This document shows, piece by piece, positions 1 through 7,690 of a stretch of DNA of 64,000 nt (position 1 is the first letter of the stretch; every line of letters starts with the position of its first letter). The position numbers and the translations under genes were made by a program. A model generated the notes under the pieces. That model ran no database searches. It had not been told where the DNA came from and worked only from the letters and a program-made list of their open reading frames with translations. Source of the DNA: Nocardiopsis_B sediminis (GTDB lineage: Bacteria > Actinomycetota > Actinomycetes > Streptosporangiales > Streptosporangiaceae); contig NZ_JBHSBH010000015.1 in the NCBI RefSeq assembly GCF_042650565.1, positions 868,001-932,000 of the forward strand. Direction: 5' to 3'.

Positions 1-139
1 CAACATAATGCCGTACCGAAAAGCATTACCGACCATGGATTCCTCATACGGATTCCCAGAATCTTACATCCCGACAATGCAATTGCATAAGGGCTTTCGT
101 CACGCCCCGTGGCCGAATGCCACACCTGACAAGGATTAT

Positions 140-167
140 GCCGTCGCAGGCAAACGCCTCCGACGGC
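140..167 (-). terminator. Hairpin after the barbiturase-family gene
   Basis: An inverted repeat with arms of 7+4 bp (GCCGTCG, C:C mismatch, AGGC / GCCT, CGACGGC) and an AAAC loop lies 33 bp past the stop codon of the ring-opening amidohydrolase. A second small dyad (GTTACC-GCG-GGTAAC, 179-193) lies between the stop and this hairpin. There is no strong U tract, which is usual in high-GC actinobacteria. It is inferred to end operon A. Bases 1-139 show no supportable gene. Confidence 0.5.
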
Positions 168-199
168 ACATAAGGCGAGTTACCGCGGGTAACGGCCGA

Positions 200-1309
200 T
201 CAGCCGCCGAGATCCACCACGGCCGCAACCGGCCCGCCGCCCGAAGGCCCCTGGTGCACCGCCGCCACCGAGACGAATACCGCGGGGTCGCCGGTGACCG
301 CCGCGACGACACCGCCGACCGTGGCCTTGATCTGACGGTGCCAATGCACATCCGAATCATCGAGCATGATGTTGCGCCGGCCGCGCACCCGGCCCGTGGG
401 ATCCGCCTCGCACTTGAGGAACACGTTCACCAGCCGCCCGCCCAGGTCATCGGGGTGCGGGCGGTCGGGCAGGTCCAGCCCCGCCGAGCGGATCGCCGAC
501 CACACGCCGTCGGCGTCCAGCGCGTCCGCCATCACACCGTGCCCCACCCGGAACCGGCCGCCGACCCCGCGCGCGTTGCCCACCACCACGATCTGGGCGC
601 GGTCCAGCTCGACGCCCGAGGAGCATGAGGCCACCGACGAGTACAGCGACAGGTCGGCGTGGATCTGCGCGGCGGAGGGCTCCTCGATCTCCCCGAGCGC
701 CGTGGCGATTCCCAATGCCGTCGTGGAATTGGAGACGTCCATGGATTTGAGGGTGTCCTCGGTGAAGACGTCGTGGCCGCGGGACTTCGCGTCGTTGATC
801 GTGTCCAGGACGAGCAGCGGCGTCTTGGTCTGCACATAATGGACATCGGCGGGGTCGGAGATACCCGCGTCGCGCATAGCGTCGCGCACCCCCGCGGCGA
901 CCTTGCGCACCATCGCCGGCCGCCCGATGTCCTCGGGGAGAATGGCCTCGCTCATCGCGACGCCGACGACCACCCGCGGCTCATCGACGGGCGCGTAGCG
1001 CCCCTCGGGGGCGTGGGCGAAGACCGTGGCGTGCGGCGCGAGGACGCCGTCGGTCCCGCCCGACCACACCAGCGGCACCCGGGCGATGTCCGCTGCGCCG
1101 CGGGTGCCCCTGGCCGCCAGCACCTCCCGGAAGGCGCGGTCGGCGATGATGCGGGTGTAGTCGTTGACACCCCCGTTGCCCTCGGTCTTGCCGATCACCG
1201 CCAGGACGTCGTCGGCGGCGAACACGCCGCCGTCGATCAGCCGGGCCAGCCCCGACGCGTCCGTCACGCTCTCGATCGCCACCTTGTGCACTTCGACCGG
1301 CCTGGTCAT
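200..1309 (-). CDS. Ring-opening amidohydrolase, probable barbiturase
   Basis: This 369-residue protein has the length and three-fold repeated architecture of the cyanuric acid hydrolase/barbiturase family, which opens a cyclic amide ring with Ser-Lys dyads. Visible family features are VIGKTEGNGG (Lys41), WSGGTDG (Ser83) in the first unit, a Ser-rich stretch in the second, and C-terminal GPSGGGP in the third. The ATG at 1309 follows a GAGGTGG ribosome site. It is the third gene of operon A, 100 bp after hyuB. Family membership is clear. Choosing barbiturase over cyanuric acid hydrolase is an inference from context: a UraA-like permease and a molybdenum hydroxylase share an operator with this operon. 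In the oxidative pyrimidine route the product would be ureidomalonate from barbiturate. Confidence 0.85.
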   Translation of the reverse strand: MTRPVEVHKVAIESVTDASGLARLIDGGVFAADDVLAVIGKTEGNGGVNDYTRIIADRAFREVLAARGTRGAADIARVPLVWSGGTDGVLAPHATVFAHAPEGRYAPVDEPRVVVGVAMSEAILPEDIGRPAMVRKVAAGVRDAMRDAGISDPADVHYVQTKTPLLVLDTINDAKSRGHDVFTEDTLKSMDVSNSTTALGIATALGEIEEPSAAQIHADLSLYSSVASCSSGVELDRAQIVVVGNARGVGGRFRVGHGVMADALDADGVWSAIRSAGLDLPDRPHPDDLGGRLVNVFLKCEADPTGRVRGRRNIMLDDSDVHWHRQIKATVGGVVAAVTGDPAVFVSVAAVHQGPSGGGPVAAVVDLGG

Positions 1310-1409
1310 GCGCGACCACCTCGTCTCCTCGTCGTCTTCTGGTCCTCCGCCGACCCCGCCAGCCCCCGCCAACCCCCGGGGGCCCGGGGCCCGCGTCCCG
1401 GTAGCCCGC

Positions 1410-3278
1410 TCACAGGCGGTCCACCTCGGGGAAGGCGGCGCCGCCGGAGAGCACGGCGTAGCCCGGGCCCCGGTCGAAGAACGGGGGGTCGGCCGGGCGG
1501 TCGCGGCGCAGCTGGTCGCGCAGCGCATCAACGGCGGCGGGATCGGCGTGCGGGGCGTCGTCGGGACCTTCGACGGGCACCCCGTAGTCCTCGCGAGCGG
1601 CCCGGCGCGAGACCTTGCCGCAGCGGACGTCGGCGACGACGGCGCCGACCGGCCGCTCCAGCGGGTCGCCCCACCCGCCGCCGCCGGTGGTGCGGATGCG
1701 GATGACCTCCCCGGCGCGTACGGGCTCGCCGTCGACCAGCCCGCCCATCTCGCGCTCCCGGGGGCCGCCGGGGTCGATGGTGACCTGGAAGGGCGCGCCC
1801 GCGCGCCCGCCCTTGACGCCCCAGCACGCCAGGATGGACCGGTCGGCGATGGACATGAACGAGGCGTCGCGCAGCATCCGGATGTGCTTCTCATAGCCCA
1901 GCCCGCCCCGGTGGTAGCCGGGGCCGCCGGAGTCGCGCGCCAGGCCCAGCCGCTCCACGATGAACGGGAACCGCGACTCGGTGAACTCGGTGGGCAGGTT
2001 GCGGGAGTCGGGCACGACGTGGATGGTGTCCTCGCCGTCGGCGTAGTGGCGCCCGCCCGACCCGCCGCCCAGCACCTCGCGCATCAGGTAGGGGGCGCCG
2101 TCGGCGCCGGTGCCGTGGAGGCCGGTGTAGCGGATGGTCTCCTGGTCGGCGGGCATCCGGCCGTCGACCGCCTTGGCCAGCACGCCCGAGAGCACGCCCA
2201 GCAGCCGCAGGATGACGAAGGTCCGGGCGTTGGTGGGGGCGGGGAACACCGGGGTGAGCAGGGTGCCCTTTTCGGGGAACCGCATCTCGATGAGCGGCAC
2301 GACGCCCTCGTTGACGTCGAGTTCGGCCATGCGCTCGGGCGAGTCGGCGAGGTTGCGCAGCACCGGCGCCAGCCACTTCTTCAGGAAGTTGCCGTCGGCG
2401 TAGTCGCCCGCGTGGTTGATGGGCCCCTTGGCCTGGGGCGAGGTGCCGGTGAAGTCGATGACGAGCCGGCCGGGCACCTTGGTGAGGGTGATGCGCTGGC
2501 GGTGCAGCCGGGGGGCGTCGACCCCGTCGTGCTCGGCGTAGTCCTCCCACACGTAGGTGCCGTCGGGGATCTTGGCGAGGATCTCGCGCCGGTAGGTCTC
2601 GGTGGTCGTGCGCAGGATCGACTCGAAGCACGCCTCGACCGCGTTCCGCCCGTAGCGGTCGAACAGCTCGGCCAGGCGCCGGGCGCCCATGAGGCACGCC
2701 GCGCACTCGGCGTCGAGGTCGGCGGACAGGGATTCGGGCATGCGGGAGTTGCGGACCATGATCCGCAGCGCGGCGTCGTTGCGCACGCCCCGGTCCCACA
2801 GCTTGATGGGCGGCACCATCAGCCCCTCCTCGAAGACGGAGGTGGCGCCCGAGGGCATCGACCCGGGGCAGGCGCCGCCGATGTCGTCGTGGTGGCCGAA
2901 GGCCTGGACGAACGCCACGACCTCGGGGCCGTGCCCGCTGTCGTGGAACACCGGCACGGTGACGCAGAGGTCGGGCAGGTGGCCGATGCCGCCCTCGGAC
3001 TCGTAGACGTCGTTGTGGAAGTAGACGTCGCCGGGGCGCATGGCGGCGACGGGGAAGTCCCGGGCGACGGGGTGCACGAGGGCGGAGTAGGAGCGGCCGG
3101 TGAGCTTGCGCAGCCGGCGGTCGTGGATACCGGCACGGAAGTCGTGGGCGTCGCGGATCATCGGCGACCGCGACGTGCGCGCGATGGCGGTCTCGACCTC
3201 CTTCTCCACCGACGCCAGGGTGCCTTCGACGATGGCGACGAGAACGGGGTCGGCGGCGTTGCGGGGATCAGGTGTCAT
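1410..3278 (-). CDS. hyuB: Hydantoinase B / oxoprolinase-type subunit
   Basis: The 622-residue protein is a HyuB-family subunit (ATP-dependent N-methylhydantoinase, 5-oxoprolinase and acetophenone-carboxylase relatives). Recognisable blocks include FRAGIHDRR, a PGDVYFHNDVY segment typical of the family, and a glycine-rich C-terminal part (GGGSGGRHY; RTTGGGGWGDPLERP). Its ATG overlaps the hyuA stop by 4 bp (ATGA), so the two are translationally coupled and should form one enzyme. The family pairs ATP hydrolysis in HyuA with amide or carboxyl chemistry in HyuB on cyclic or ureido compounds. The substrate cannot be read from sequence. Proximity to the barbiturase-like gene suggests a pyrimidine-derived ureide. 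Confidence 0.88.
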   Translation of the reverse strand: MTPDPRNAADPVLVAIVEGTLASVEKEVETAIARTSRSPMIRDAHDFRAGIHDRRLRKLTGRSYSALVHPVARDFPVAAMRPGDVYFHNDVYESEGGIGHLPDLCVTVPVFHDSGHGPEVVAFVQAFGHHDDIGGACPGSMPSGATSVFEEGLMVPPIKLWDRGVRNDAALRIMVRNSRMPESLSADLDAECAACLMGARRLAELFDRYGRNAVEACFESILRTTTETYRREILAKIPDGTYVWEDYAEHDGVDAPRLHRQRITLTKVPGRLVIDFTGTSPQAKGPINHAGDYADGNFLKKWLAPVLRNLADSPERMAELDVNEGVVPLIEMRFPEKGTLLTPVFPAPTNARTFVILRLLGVLSGVLAKAVDGRMPADQETIRYTGLHGTGADGAPYLMREVLGGGSGGRHYADGEDTIHVVPDSRNLPTEFTESRFPFIVERLGLARDSGGPGYHRGGLGYEKHIRMLRDASFMSIADRSILACWGVKGGRAGAPFQVTIDPGGPREREMGGLVDGEPVRAGEVIRIRTTGGGGWGDPLERPVGAVVADVRCGKVSRRAAREDYGVPVEGPDDAPHADPAAVDALRDQLRRDRPADPPFFDRGPGYAVLSGGAAFPEVDRL

Positions 3279-5464
3279 GGGCGGGCCCCCTGGGCGGTGT
3301 CGGCGGTGGCGGGGGCGGCCCCGCCCGCGGCCGGGGCGTGGGCGGCGACGATCAGGGCGCCGGTGCGGTCGGCCTCGGCGGTGAACCCGGGGTGCAGCGG
3401 CAGGGTCGCGCCGAACTCCTCGATGACTGCGGGGCCGGTGATCCGGTCGCCGGGGGCGAGCAGGTCGCGCCGGTGGACCGGTGTGGGCAGGGGATCACCG
3501 GCGTCGAAGCGGACGGGGCGCTCCCCGGTGCGGGAGCGCGCGGGGCCGCCGTCCCGGGGCGGGGACTCCCGCGCCTCGGGCCGGCGGATCAGGCCGGTGC
3601 CCGAGACCCGCAGGTTGACCCATTCGACCTGCTGGCGCGGGTCGTGGCGGAAGTCGTAGCCGTAGAGGCGGCGGTGGGCCTCGTGGAAGGCGCCGGCGAC
3701 CTCCGCGGTGAGGCGGGCGTCCACGGGGCCCTCGGGCACCGGGACGCGGACCTCGTAGGCCTGGCCGAAGTAGCGGAGGTCGGCGCTGCGCTCGTGGCGC
3801 ATCCGCCCGGGATCGCCGCCGAACCCCTCGGCGCGCAGGGCGGCCCCGGCCTCGGTGTGCAGGTCGCCGAGCACGGCCGCAACGGCGGCGGGGTCGAGAT
3901 CGTCGTGGCGGCGGACGAACGTGCGGACGTGGTCGTTCTTGACGTCGACCGCGAGCAGCCCGTAGGCGGAGACGTTGCCGGGGTCGGGCGGCACGACGGC
4001 GCCGGCCAGGCCGAGCACGTCGATGAGGGGGCACAGCAGCAGCGACCCGGACCCGCCGAAGGCGGCCAGGTGGAAGTCGCGGACGTCGAGGCCGCGCTGC
4101 ACGGTGACCCGGCGCAGGGCGTTGGCCTGGTTCCACGCCGAGACCTCCAGGATGCCCGCGGCGGCCTCCTCGACCCCGATCCCCAGCCGCCCCGCGAGCG
4201 CGGCGATGCCCGCGCGGGCCGCGTCGGTGTCGAGCGGGATCTCACCGCCGAGCAGGTGCGGCGGGATGCGGCCGAGCACGACGTGGGCGTCGGTGACGGT
4301 GGGCTCGGTCCCCCCGTTGCCGTAGCAGATGGGGCCGGGGTCGGCGCCCGCCGAGGCGGGGCCGACCTTGAGGGTGCCCTCGGGGGAGATCCGGGCGATC
4401 GATCCGCCGCCCGCGCCTACCGTGACGATGTCGATCATCGGGATCTTGGACGGGTAGGGGCCGACGGAGCCCTCGGTCGTGACGCCGGGCTCCCCGCCGA
4501 TGACCACGGAGACGTCGGTCGAGGTGCCGCCGCCGTCGAGGGTGAGGATGCGGTCGAAGCCGGCGCGCCCGGCCAGCAGCGCGGCGCCCAGCGCCCCGGC
4601 CGCCGGGCCGGAGAGGACGGTGGTGATGGGCCGCTTGACGACCTCGGCGGCCGAGGCGACGCCCCCGTTGGACTTCATGACCAGGAACGGGGGGCGTGCG
4701 CCGCCGGCCGGCACCGGTCCGCCCCGGTCACCGTCCGCACCGGGCCCGGGGCCTTCGGCGTCCAGGCGCTCGCCGATGCGGGCGATGTAGCGGGCGACCC
4801 CGGGCTTGACCGCGGCGTCGACCAGGGTGGTCACCGAGCGCTCGTACTCGCGGTACTCGCGCAGGACGTCGGAGGAGATGGAGACGGTGGCGGCCGGATG
4901 CTCGGCGCGCAGGATCTCGCGCACCCGGCGCTCGTGGGCGGGGTCGGCGTAGGAGTGCAGCAGGCACACCCCGATGGTGTCGATCCCGCGGTCGCGGAAC
5001 CAGCGGGCGGCGGCCGCGGCCTGCGCCTCGTCGAGCGGGCGCAGCTCGGCCCCGGTGTGGTCGAGCCGGCCGCCGACCGTGCGCACCAGGTCGGCGGGGA
5101 CGATGCGGTCGGGCTTGACCCAGAAGTAGGAGTTGCCGTAGCCGTCGGGGACCGCCTGGCGGGCGATCTCCAGGACGGCCTCGTAGCCCTCGGTGGTGAT
5201 GAACCCCAGGCCGCCAGGGCCGAGGCCCTCCAGGAGCAGGTTGGTGGCGACGGTGGTGCCGTGTGACAGCGAGGTGACGGCGGTGTCGCCGCCGAGGGCC
5301 GCCAGGACCTTGGCGACGGCGTCCATGAACCCGGCAGACGGGTCGCCGGGGGTCGAGGGGGTCTTGGTGGCGACCAGCTCGCCGGTGTCCTCGTCCAGGG
5401 CGACGGCGTCGGTGAAGGTGCCCCCGGTGTCGATCCCGATCCGGACCCGGCGCGTTCCCGCCAT
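3275..5464 (-). CDS. hyuA: Hydantoinase A / oxoprolinase-type ATPase subunit
   Basis: The 729-residue protein begins with the family's N-terminal nucleotide-binding signature RIGIDTGGTFTDAV, and carries the second phosphate-binding region LTLDGGGTSTDVSVV followed by VGAGGGSIA. It is the ATPase partner of HyuB. I chose the ATG at 5464 because GGAGGGG precedes it by about six bases; an in-frame ATG at 5569 would add 35 unrelated residues. It is the first gene of operon A. The shared dyad at 5550-5572 lies 86-108 bp upstream, so regulation together with the permease/molybdenum-hydroxylase operon is likely. Closest known roles are N-methylhydantoin, hydantoin or 5-oxoproline hydrolysis. The actual substrate here is unknown. 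Confidence 0.88.
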   Translation of the reverse strand: MAGTRRVRIGIDTGGTFTDAVALDEDTGELVATKTPSTPGDPSAGFMDAVAKVLAALGGDTAVTSLSHGTTVATNLLLEGLGPGGLGFITTEGYEAVLEIARQAVPDGYGNSYFWVKPDRIVPADLVRTVGGRLDHTGAELRPLDEAQAAAAARWFRDRGIDTIGVCLLHSYADPAHERRVREILRAEHPAATVSISSDVLREYREYERSVTTLVDAAVKPGVARYIARIGERLDAEGPGPGADGDRGGPVPAGGARPPFLVMKSNGGVASAAEVVKRPITTVLSGPAAGALGAALLAGRAGFDRILTLDGGGTSTDVSVVIGGEPGVTTEGSVGPYPSKIPMIDIVTVGAGGGSIARISPEGTLKVGPASAGADPGPICYGNGGTEPTVTDAHVVLGRIPPHLLGGEIPLDTDAARAGIAALAGRLGIGVEEAAAGILEVSAWNQANALRRVTVQRGLDVRDFHLAAFGGSGSLLLCPLIDVLGLAGAVVPPDPGNVSAYGLLAVDVKNDHVRTFVRRHDDLDPAAVAAVLGDLHTEAGAALRAEGFGGDPGRMRHERSADLRYFGQAYEVRVPVPEGPVDARLTAEVAGAFHEAHRRLYGYDFRHDPRQQVEWVNLRVSGTGLIRRPEARESPPRDGGPARSRTGERPVRFDAGDPLPTPVHRRDLLAPGDRITGPAVIEEFGATLPLHPGFTAEADRTGALIVAAHAPAAGGAAPATADTAQGARP

Positions 5465-5549
5465 GGCGTCCCCTCCGTACGGTGGCGTAGGCGACCGCTT
5501 CGGACGCATTCCAACCCACCGCACCGGGCCGGGGAATCGGCACAACCTG

Positions 5550-5572
5550 CCAATGGAGACCCCGGCCATTGG
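5550..5572. promoter_or_regulatory. Operator-like dyad upstream of hyuA
   Basis: CCAATGG (5550-5556) and its exact complement CCATTGG (5566-5572) flank a 9-nt spacer. The plus-strand lead-in ACCTGCCAA is identical to that of the dyad at 19147-19169 in front of the NCS2 permease, with the same spacing and orientation relative to the gene. It lies 86 bp upstream of the hyuA start. It is probably a binding site for a shared regulator, possibly the PucR protein encoded at 21828-23705. Confidence 0.65.
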
Positions 5573-5606
5573 GCGATCACCGCCCCGGCACCCCGGCGCC
5601 CCGGCC

Positions 5607-6275
5607 TCAGGAGCCGCCGCGCAGGTAGGCGAGGACCGCCAGGACGCGGCGGTTGACGTCGTCGTCGGGCGGGAGGTCGAGTTTGGCCAGGATGTTTCCG
5701 ATGTGCTTGCCGACCGCGGCCTCGCTCACGTGGAGGCGGCGGGCGATGGCGCCGTTGGAGTGGCCCTCGGCGATCTCGCCCAGGACCTCGCGTTCGCGCT
5801 CCGACAGCCGCGCCAGCGGGTCGCGCCGGCGGCGTAGCAGCTGGCGGACCACCTGCGGGTCGACCACCGTGCCGCCGCCCGCCACCCGGCGCAGCACGGC
5901 GACGAAGTCCGCGACGTCGGCCACGCGCTCCTTGAGCAGGTAGCCCACCCCGCGGCCGTCGCCGGAGTCGAGCAGGTCGGCGGCGTAGCTCTGCTCCACG
6001 TACTGGCTCAGCGCGACCACCGCCAGACCGGGGCGCTCGCGCCGCAGCCGCACGGCCGCCCGCAGGCCCTCGTCGGTGAACCCGGGCGGCATCCGGATGT
6101 CGGTCACCACCAGGTCCGGGCCGTGCTCGCGGACGGCCGCGACCAGCTCGTCGGCGTCGCCCACCGCCGCGCAGACGGTACAGCCGAAGCGTTCGAGCAG
6201 CCCGGACAGGCCCTCGCGGAGCAGCACCCCGTCCTCGGCCAGGACGATGCGCAAGGGGGTCAGATCTGCCGGCAC
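5607..6275 (-). CDS. NarL/LuxR-family response regulator
   Basis: A 222-residue response regulator. The N-terminal receiver starts RIVLAEDGVLLREG, with the phospho-acceptor Asp in VVTDIRMPPG and a conserved Lys near the receiver end (YLLKERVADV). The C-terminal LuxR helix-turn-helix reads LSEREREVLGEIAEGHSNGAIARRLHVSEAAVGKHI in overlapping parts. I chose the GTG at 6275, which overlaps the upstream kinase gene by 16 bp, because it gives a normal-length receiver; an in-frame ATG further upstream would add non-homologous residues. With the kinase at 6260-7594 it forms a two-component pair. The perfect palindrome at 7646-7675 is the likely target of this regulator. Confidence 0.9.
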   Translation of the reverse strand: MPADLTPLRIVLAEDGVLLREGLSGLLERFGCTVCAAVGDADELVAAVREHGPDLVVTDIRMPPGFTDEGLRAAVRLRRERPGLAVVALSQYVEQSYAADLLDSGDGRGVGYLLKERVADVADFVAVLRRVAGGGTVVDPQVVRQLLRRRRDPLARLSEREREVLGEIAEGHSNGAIARRLHVSEAAVGKHIGNILAKLDLPPDDDVNRRVLAVLAYLRGGS

Positions 6276-7594
6276 GGAAGCTCCACTCTCAGTCGGGTCG
6301 GCCCGCCTTCGGGGCTGGACAGCAGCATGCGGCCGTCCATGACGGCCACGCGGTCGGCCAGGCCGGTCAGCCCCGTTCCGCGCTGCGGGTCGGCGCCGCC
6401 GCGGCCGTCGTCGCCGATCTCCAGGACGAGGCGGTCGCCGTCGAGGTGCGCGCCGACCCACGCCGATTCCGCCCCGCTGTGCTTGACCGCGTTGGCCAGG
6501 CCCTCGGCGGCGACGAAGTAGGCGCTGCCCTCGATGTGGGCGGGCAGCCGCTCCGCGAGGTCGGCGCGGACCCGCACGGGCAGCGGGCAGCGGTCGGCGA
6601 GTTCGGCCAGGGCGGCGGGCAGTCCCCGGTCGGTGAGGACCCGGGGGTGGATGTTGTGGATCAGCTCGCGCAGGTCGGCGATCACCTCCTTGGCCTGGTC
6701 GTGGGCGGCGGCGACCGCGCGCCCGGCCGGGGAGTCGCCGGGCAGGTCGAGGCGGGCCAGCCCGAGCTGCATGGTCAAGGCGACCAGGCGCTGCTGGGCG
6801 CCGTCGTGCAGGTCGCGCTCGATGCGCCGCCGCTCGGACTCGAAGGCGTCGACCAGGCGCGCCCGCGACCGGGTGACCTCGACGAGTTCGACGCGCAGCT
6901 CCTCGGCTCCGCGCCCAGTGAGCAGGGCGCGGGCCAGCGCGCCGTGCGCCCCGGCGACCAGGGCGAGCAGGTAGGGGGTGGCCACGAGCAGCACCACCCC
7001 GATGAGCACCGCCGGCCAGGTCTCCGCCGGCCAGCTGGCCACGATGGGGCCCAGGTTGACCGGCCCTTCGGCGGCGGCCAGCAGTGGGGTCGCGAGCAGC
7101 ATGGCGGTCAGCAGCGGCAGCCCCCACAGCAGCATCCACGCGGGCAGCAGGAGGCCGCCCAGCGCCATGTAGGCCAGCTCCCGCCAGGTGGCGGGCTCGG
7201 TGTAGCGCAGCCGCAGCCACGCCCACAGCCCCGGTGATGCGGGGTCGCGGTGGCCGTCGGCGGCGGGGCGGAGGTCGATCAGCCGCAGCCGCAGCCGCTC
7301 CGCCATGGCGGCCGGGAGGGTCGTGAGCGGGCCCAGGCCGCCCACGAGGACGCCCCCGCTGACCAGCAGCCCCACCGACGTCGCCACATCGGGCATGCCG
7401 TCCCTGCCCGCGTCGATGAGCATGACGGCGAGGATGACCCAGGGCAGGGCGATGACCAGCAGCGGGAACGCCAGCAGCGACAGGACCGGCGCGGTCGAGA
7501 GCGCGTACAGCGCCGACCGCCACGGCCACGCCGTGAGCAGGAATCGGGCCCGCGGCAGCGCCTGCAACGGGGTCCGGGGCGGGGTGTCGGTCAC
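6260..7594 (-). CDS. NarL-type sensor histidine kinase
   Basis: The 444-residue kinase has an N-terminal membrane sensor with about four hydrophobic segments (roughly residues 38-60, 75-95, 145-175 and 195-220). A HisKA_3 dimerisation helix follows, ERDLHDGAQQRL, with His263 as phospho-acceptor. The ATPase domain has N and G boxes (GLANAVKHS; IGDDGRGG; GTGLTGLADRV). The start is GTG at 7594 with no ribosome site. Instead a TAGCGT -10 element (7601-7606) ends six bases before it, so the mRNA is probably leaderless. The response regulator gene overlaps its 3' end. The signal is unknown; kinases of this layout often sense membrane or cell-wall state. Confidence 0.92.
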   Translation of the reverse strand: MTDTPPRTPLQALPRARFLLTAWPWRSALYALSTAPVLSLLAFPLLVIALPWVILAVMLIDAGRDGMPDVATSVGLLVSGGVLVGGLGPLTTLPAAMAERLRLRLIDLRPAADGHRDPASPGLWAWLRLRYTEPATWRELAYMALGGLLLPAWMLLWGLPLLTAMLLATPLLAAAEGPVNLGPIVASWPAETWPAVLIGVVLLVATPYLLALVAGAHGALARALLTGRGAEELRVELVEVTRSRARLVDAFESERRRIERDLHDGAQQRLVALTMQLGLARLDLPGDSPAGRAVAAAHDQAKEVIADLRELIHNIHPRVLTDRGLPAALAELADRCPLPVRVRADLAERLPAHIEGSAYFVAAEGLANAVKHSGAESAWVGAHLDGDRLVLEIGDDGRGGADPQRGTGLTGLADRVAVMDGRMLLSSPEGGPTRLRVELPCRQI

Positions 7595-7600
7595 CCGTCA

Positions 7601-7606
7601 ACGCTA
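7601..7606 (-). promoter_or_regulatory. Leaderless -10 element of the kinase gene
   Basis: On the minus strand TAGCGT is followed by exactly six bases and then the GTG start of the kinase, the geometry of a leaderless actinobacterial promoter. No convincing -35 hexamer is visible. The palindrome at 7646-7675 lies about 40-70 bp further upstream, a position suited to an activator. Confidence 0.5.
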
Positions 7607-7645
7607 TGCGCGCGGCACGGGCCGCGCGATCACCCGGGACGGAGT

Positions 7646-7675
7646 CCCGGGGGTAGGGCAGGCCCTACCCCCGGG
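7646..7675. promoter_or_regulatory. 30-bp palindrome upstream of the two-component operon
   Basis: Two perfect 14-bp arms (CCCGGGGGTAGGGC and its complement) are separated by only AG. The site is 15 bp past the secA2 stop and 52 bp before the kinase start. As DNA, with core TAGGGC-AG-GCCCTA, it resembles a response-regulator dimer site and could mediate autoregulation. As RNA it would make a very stable stem but with a 2-nt loop and no U tract, so a terminator for secA2 is the alternative. Confidence 0.55.
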
Positions 7676-7690
7676 CGTCCGGCGCCGAGG

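Noticed and set aside
8..628. Long plus-strand open frame over the barbiturase gene
   Set aside because: It lies opposite a well-matched family gene. Open antisense frames are expected at this GC content.
1410..5464. 5-oxoprolinase or N-methylhydantoinase as a firm call
   Set aside because: Family level is clear, but substrate cannot be read from sequence and the neighbourhood points to pyrimidine-derived compounds.
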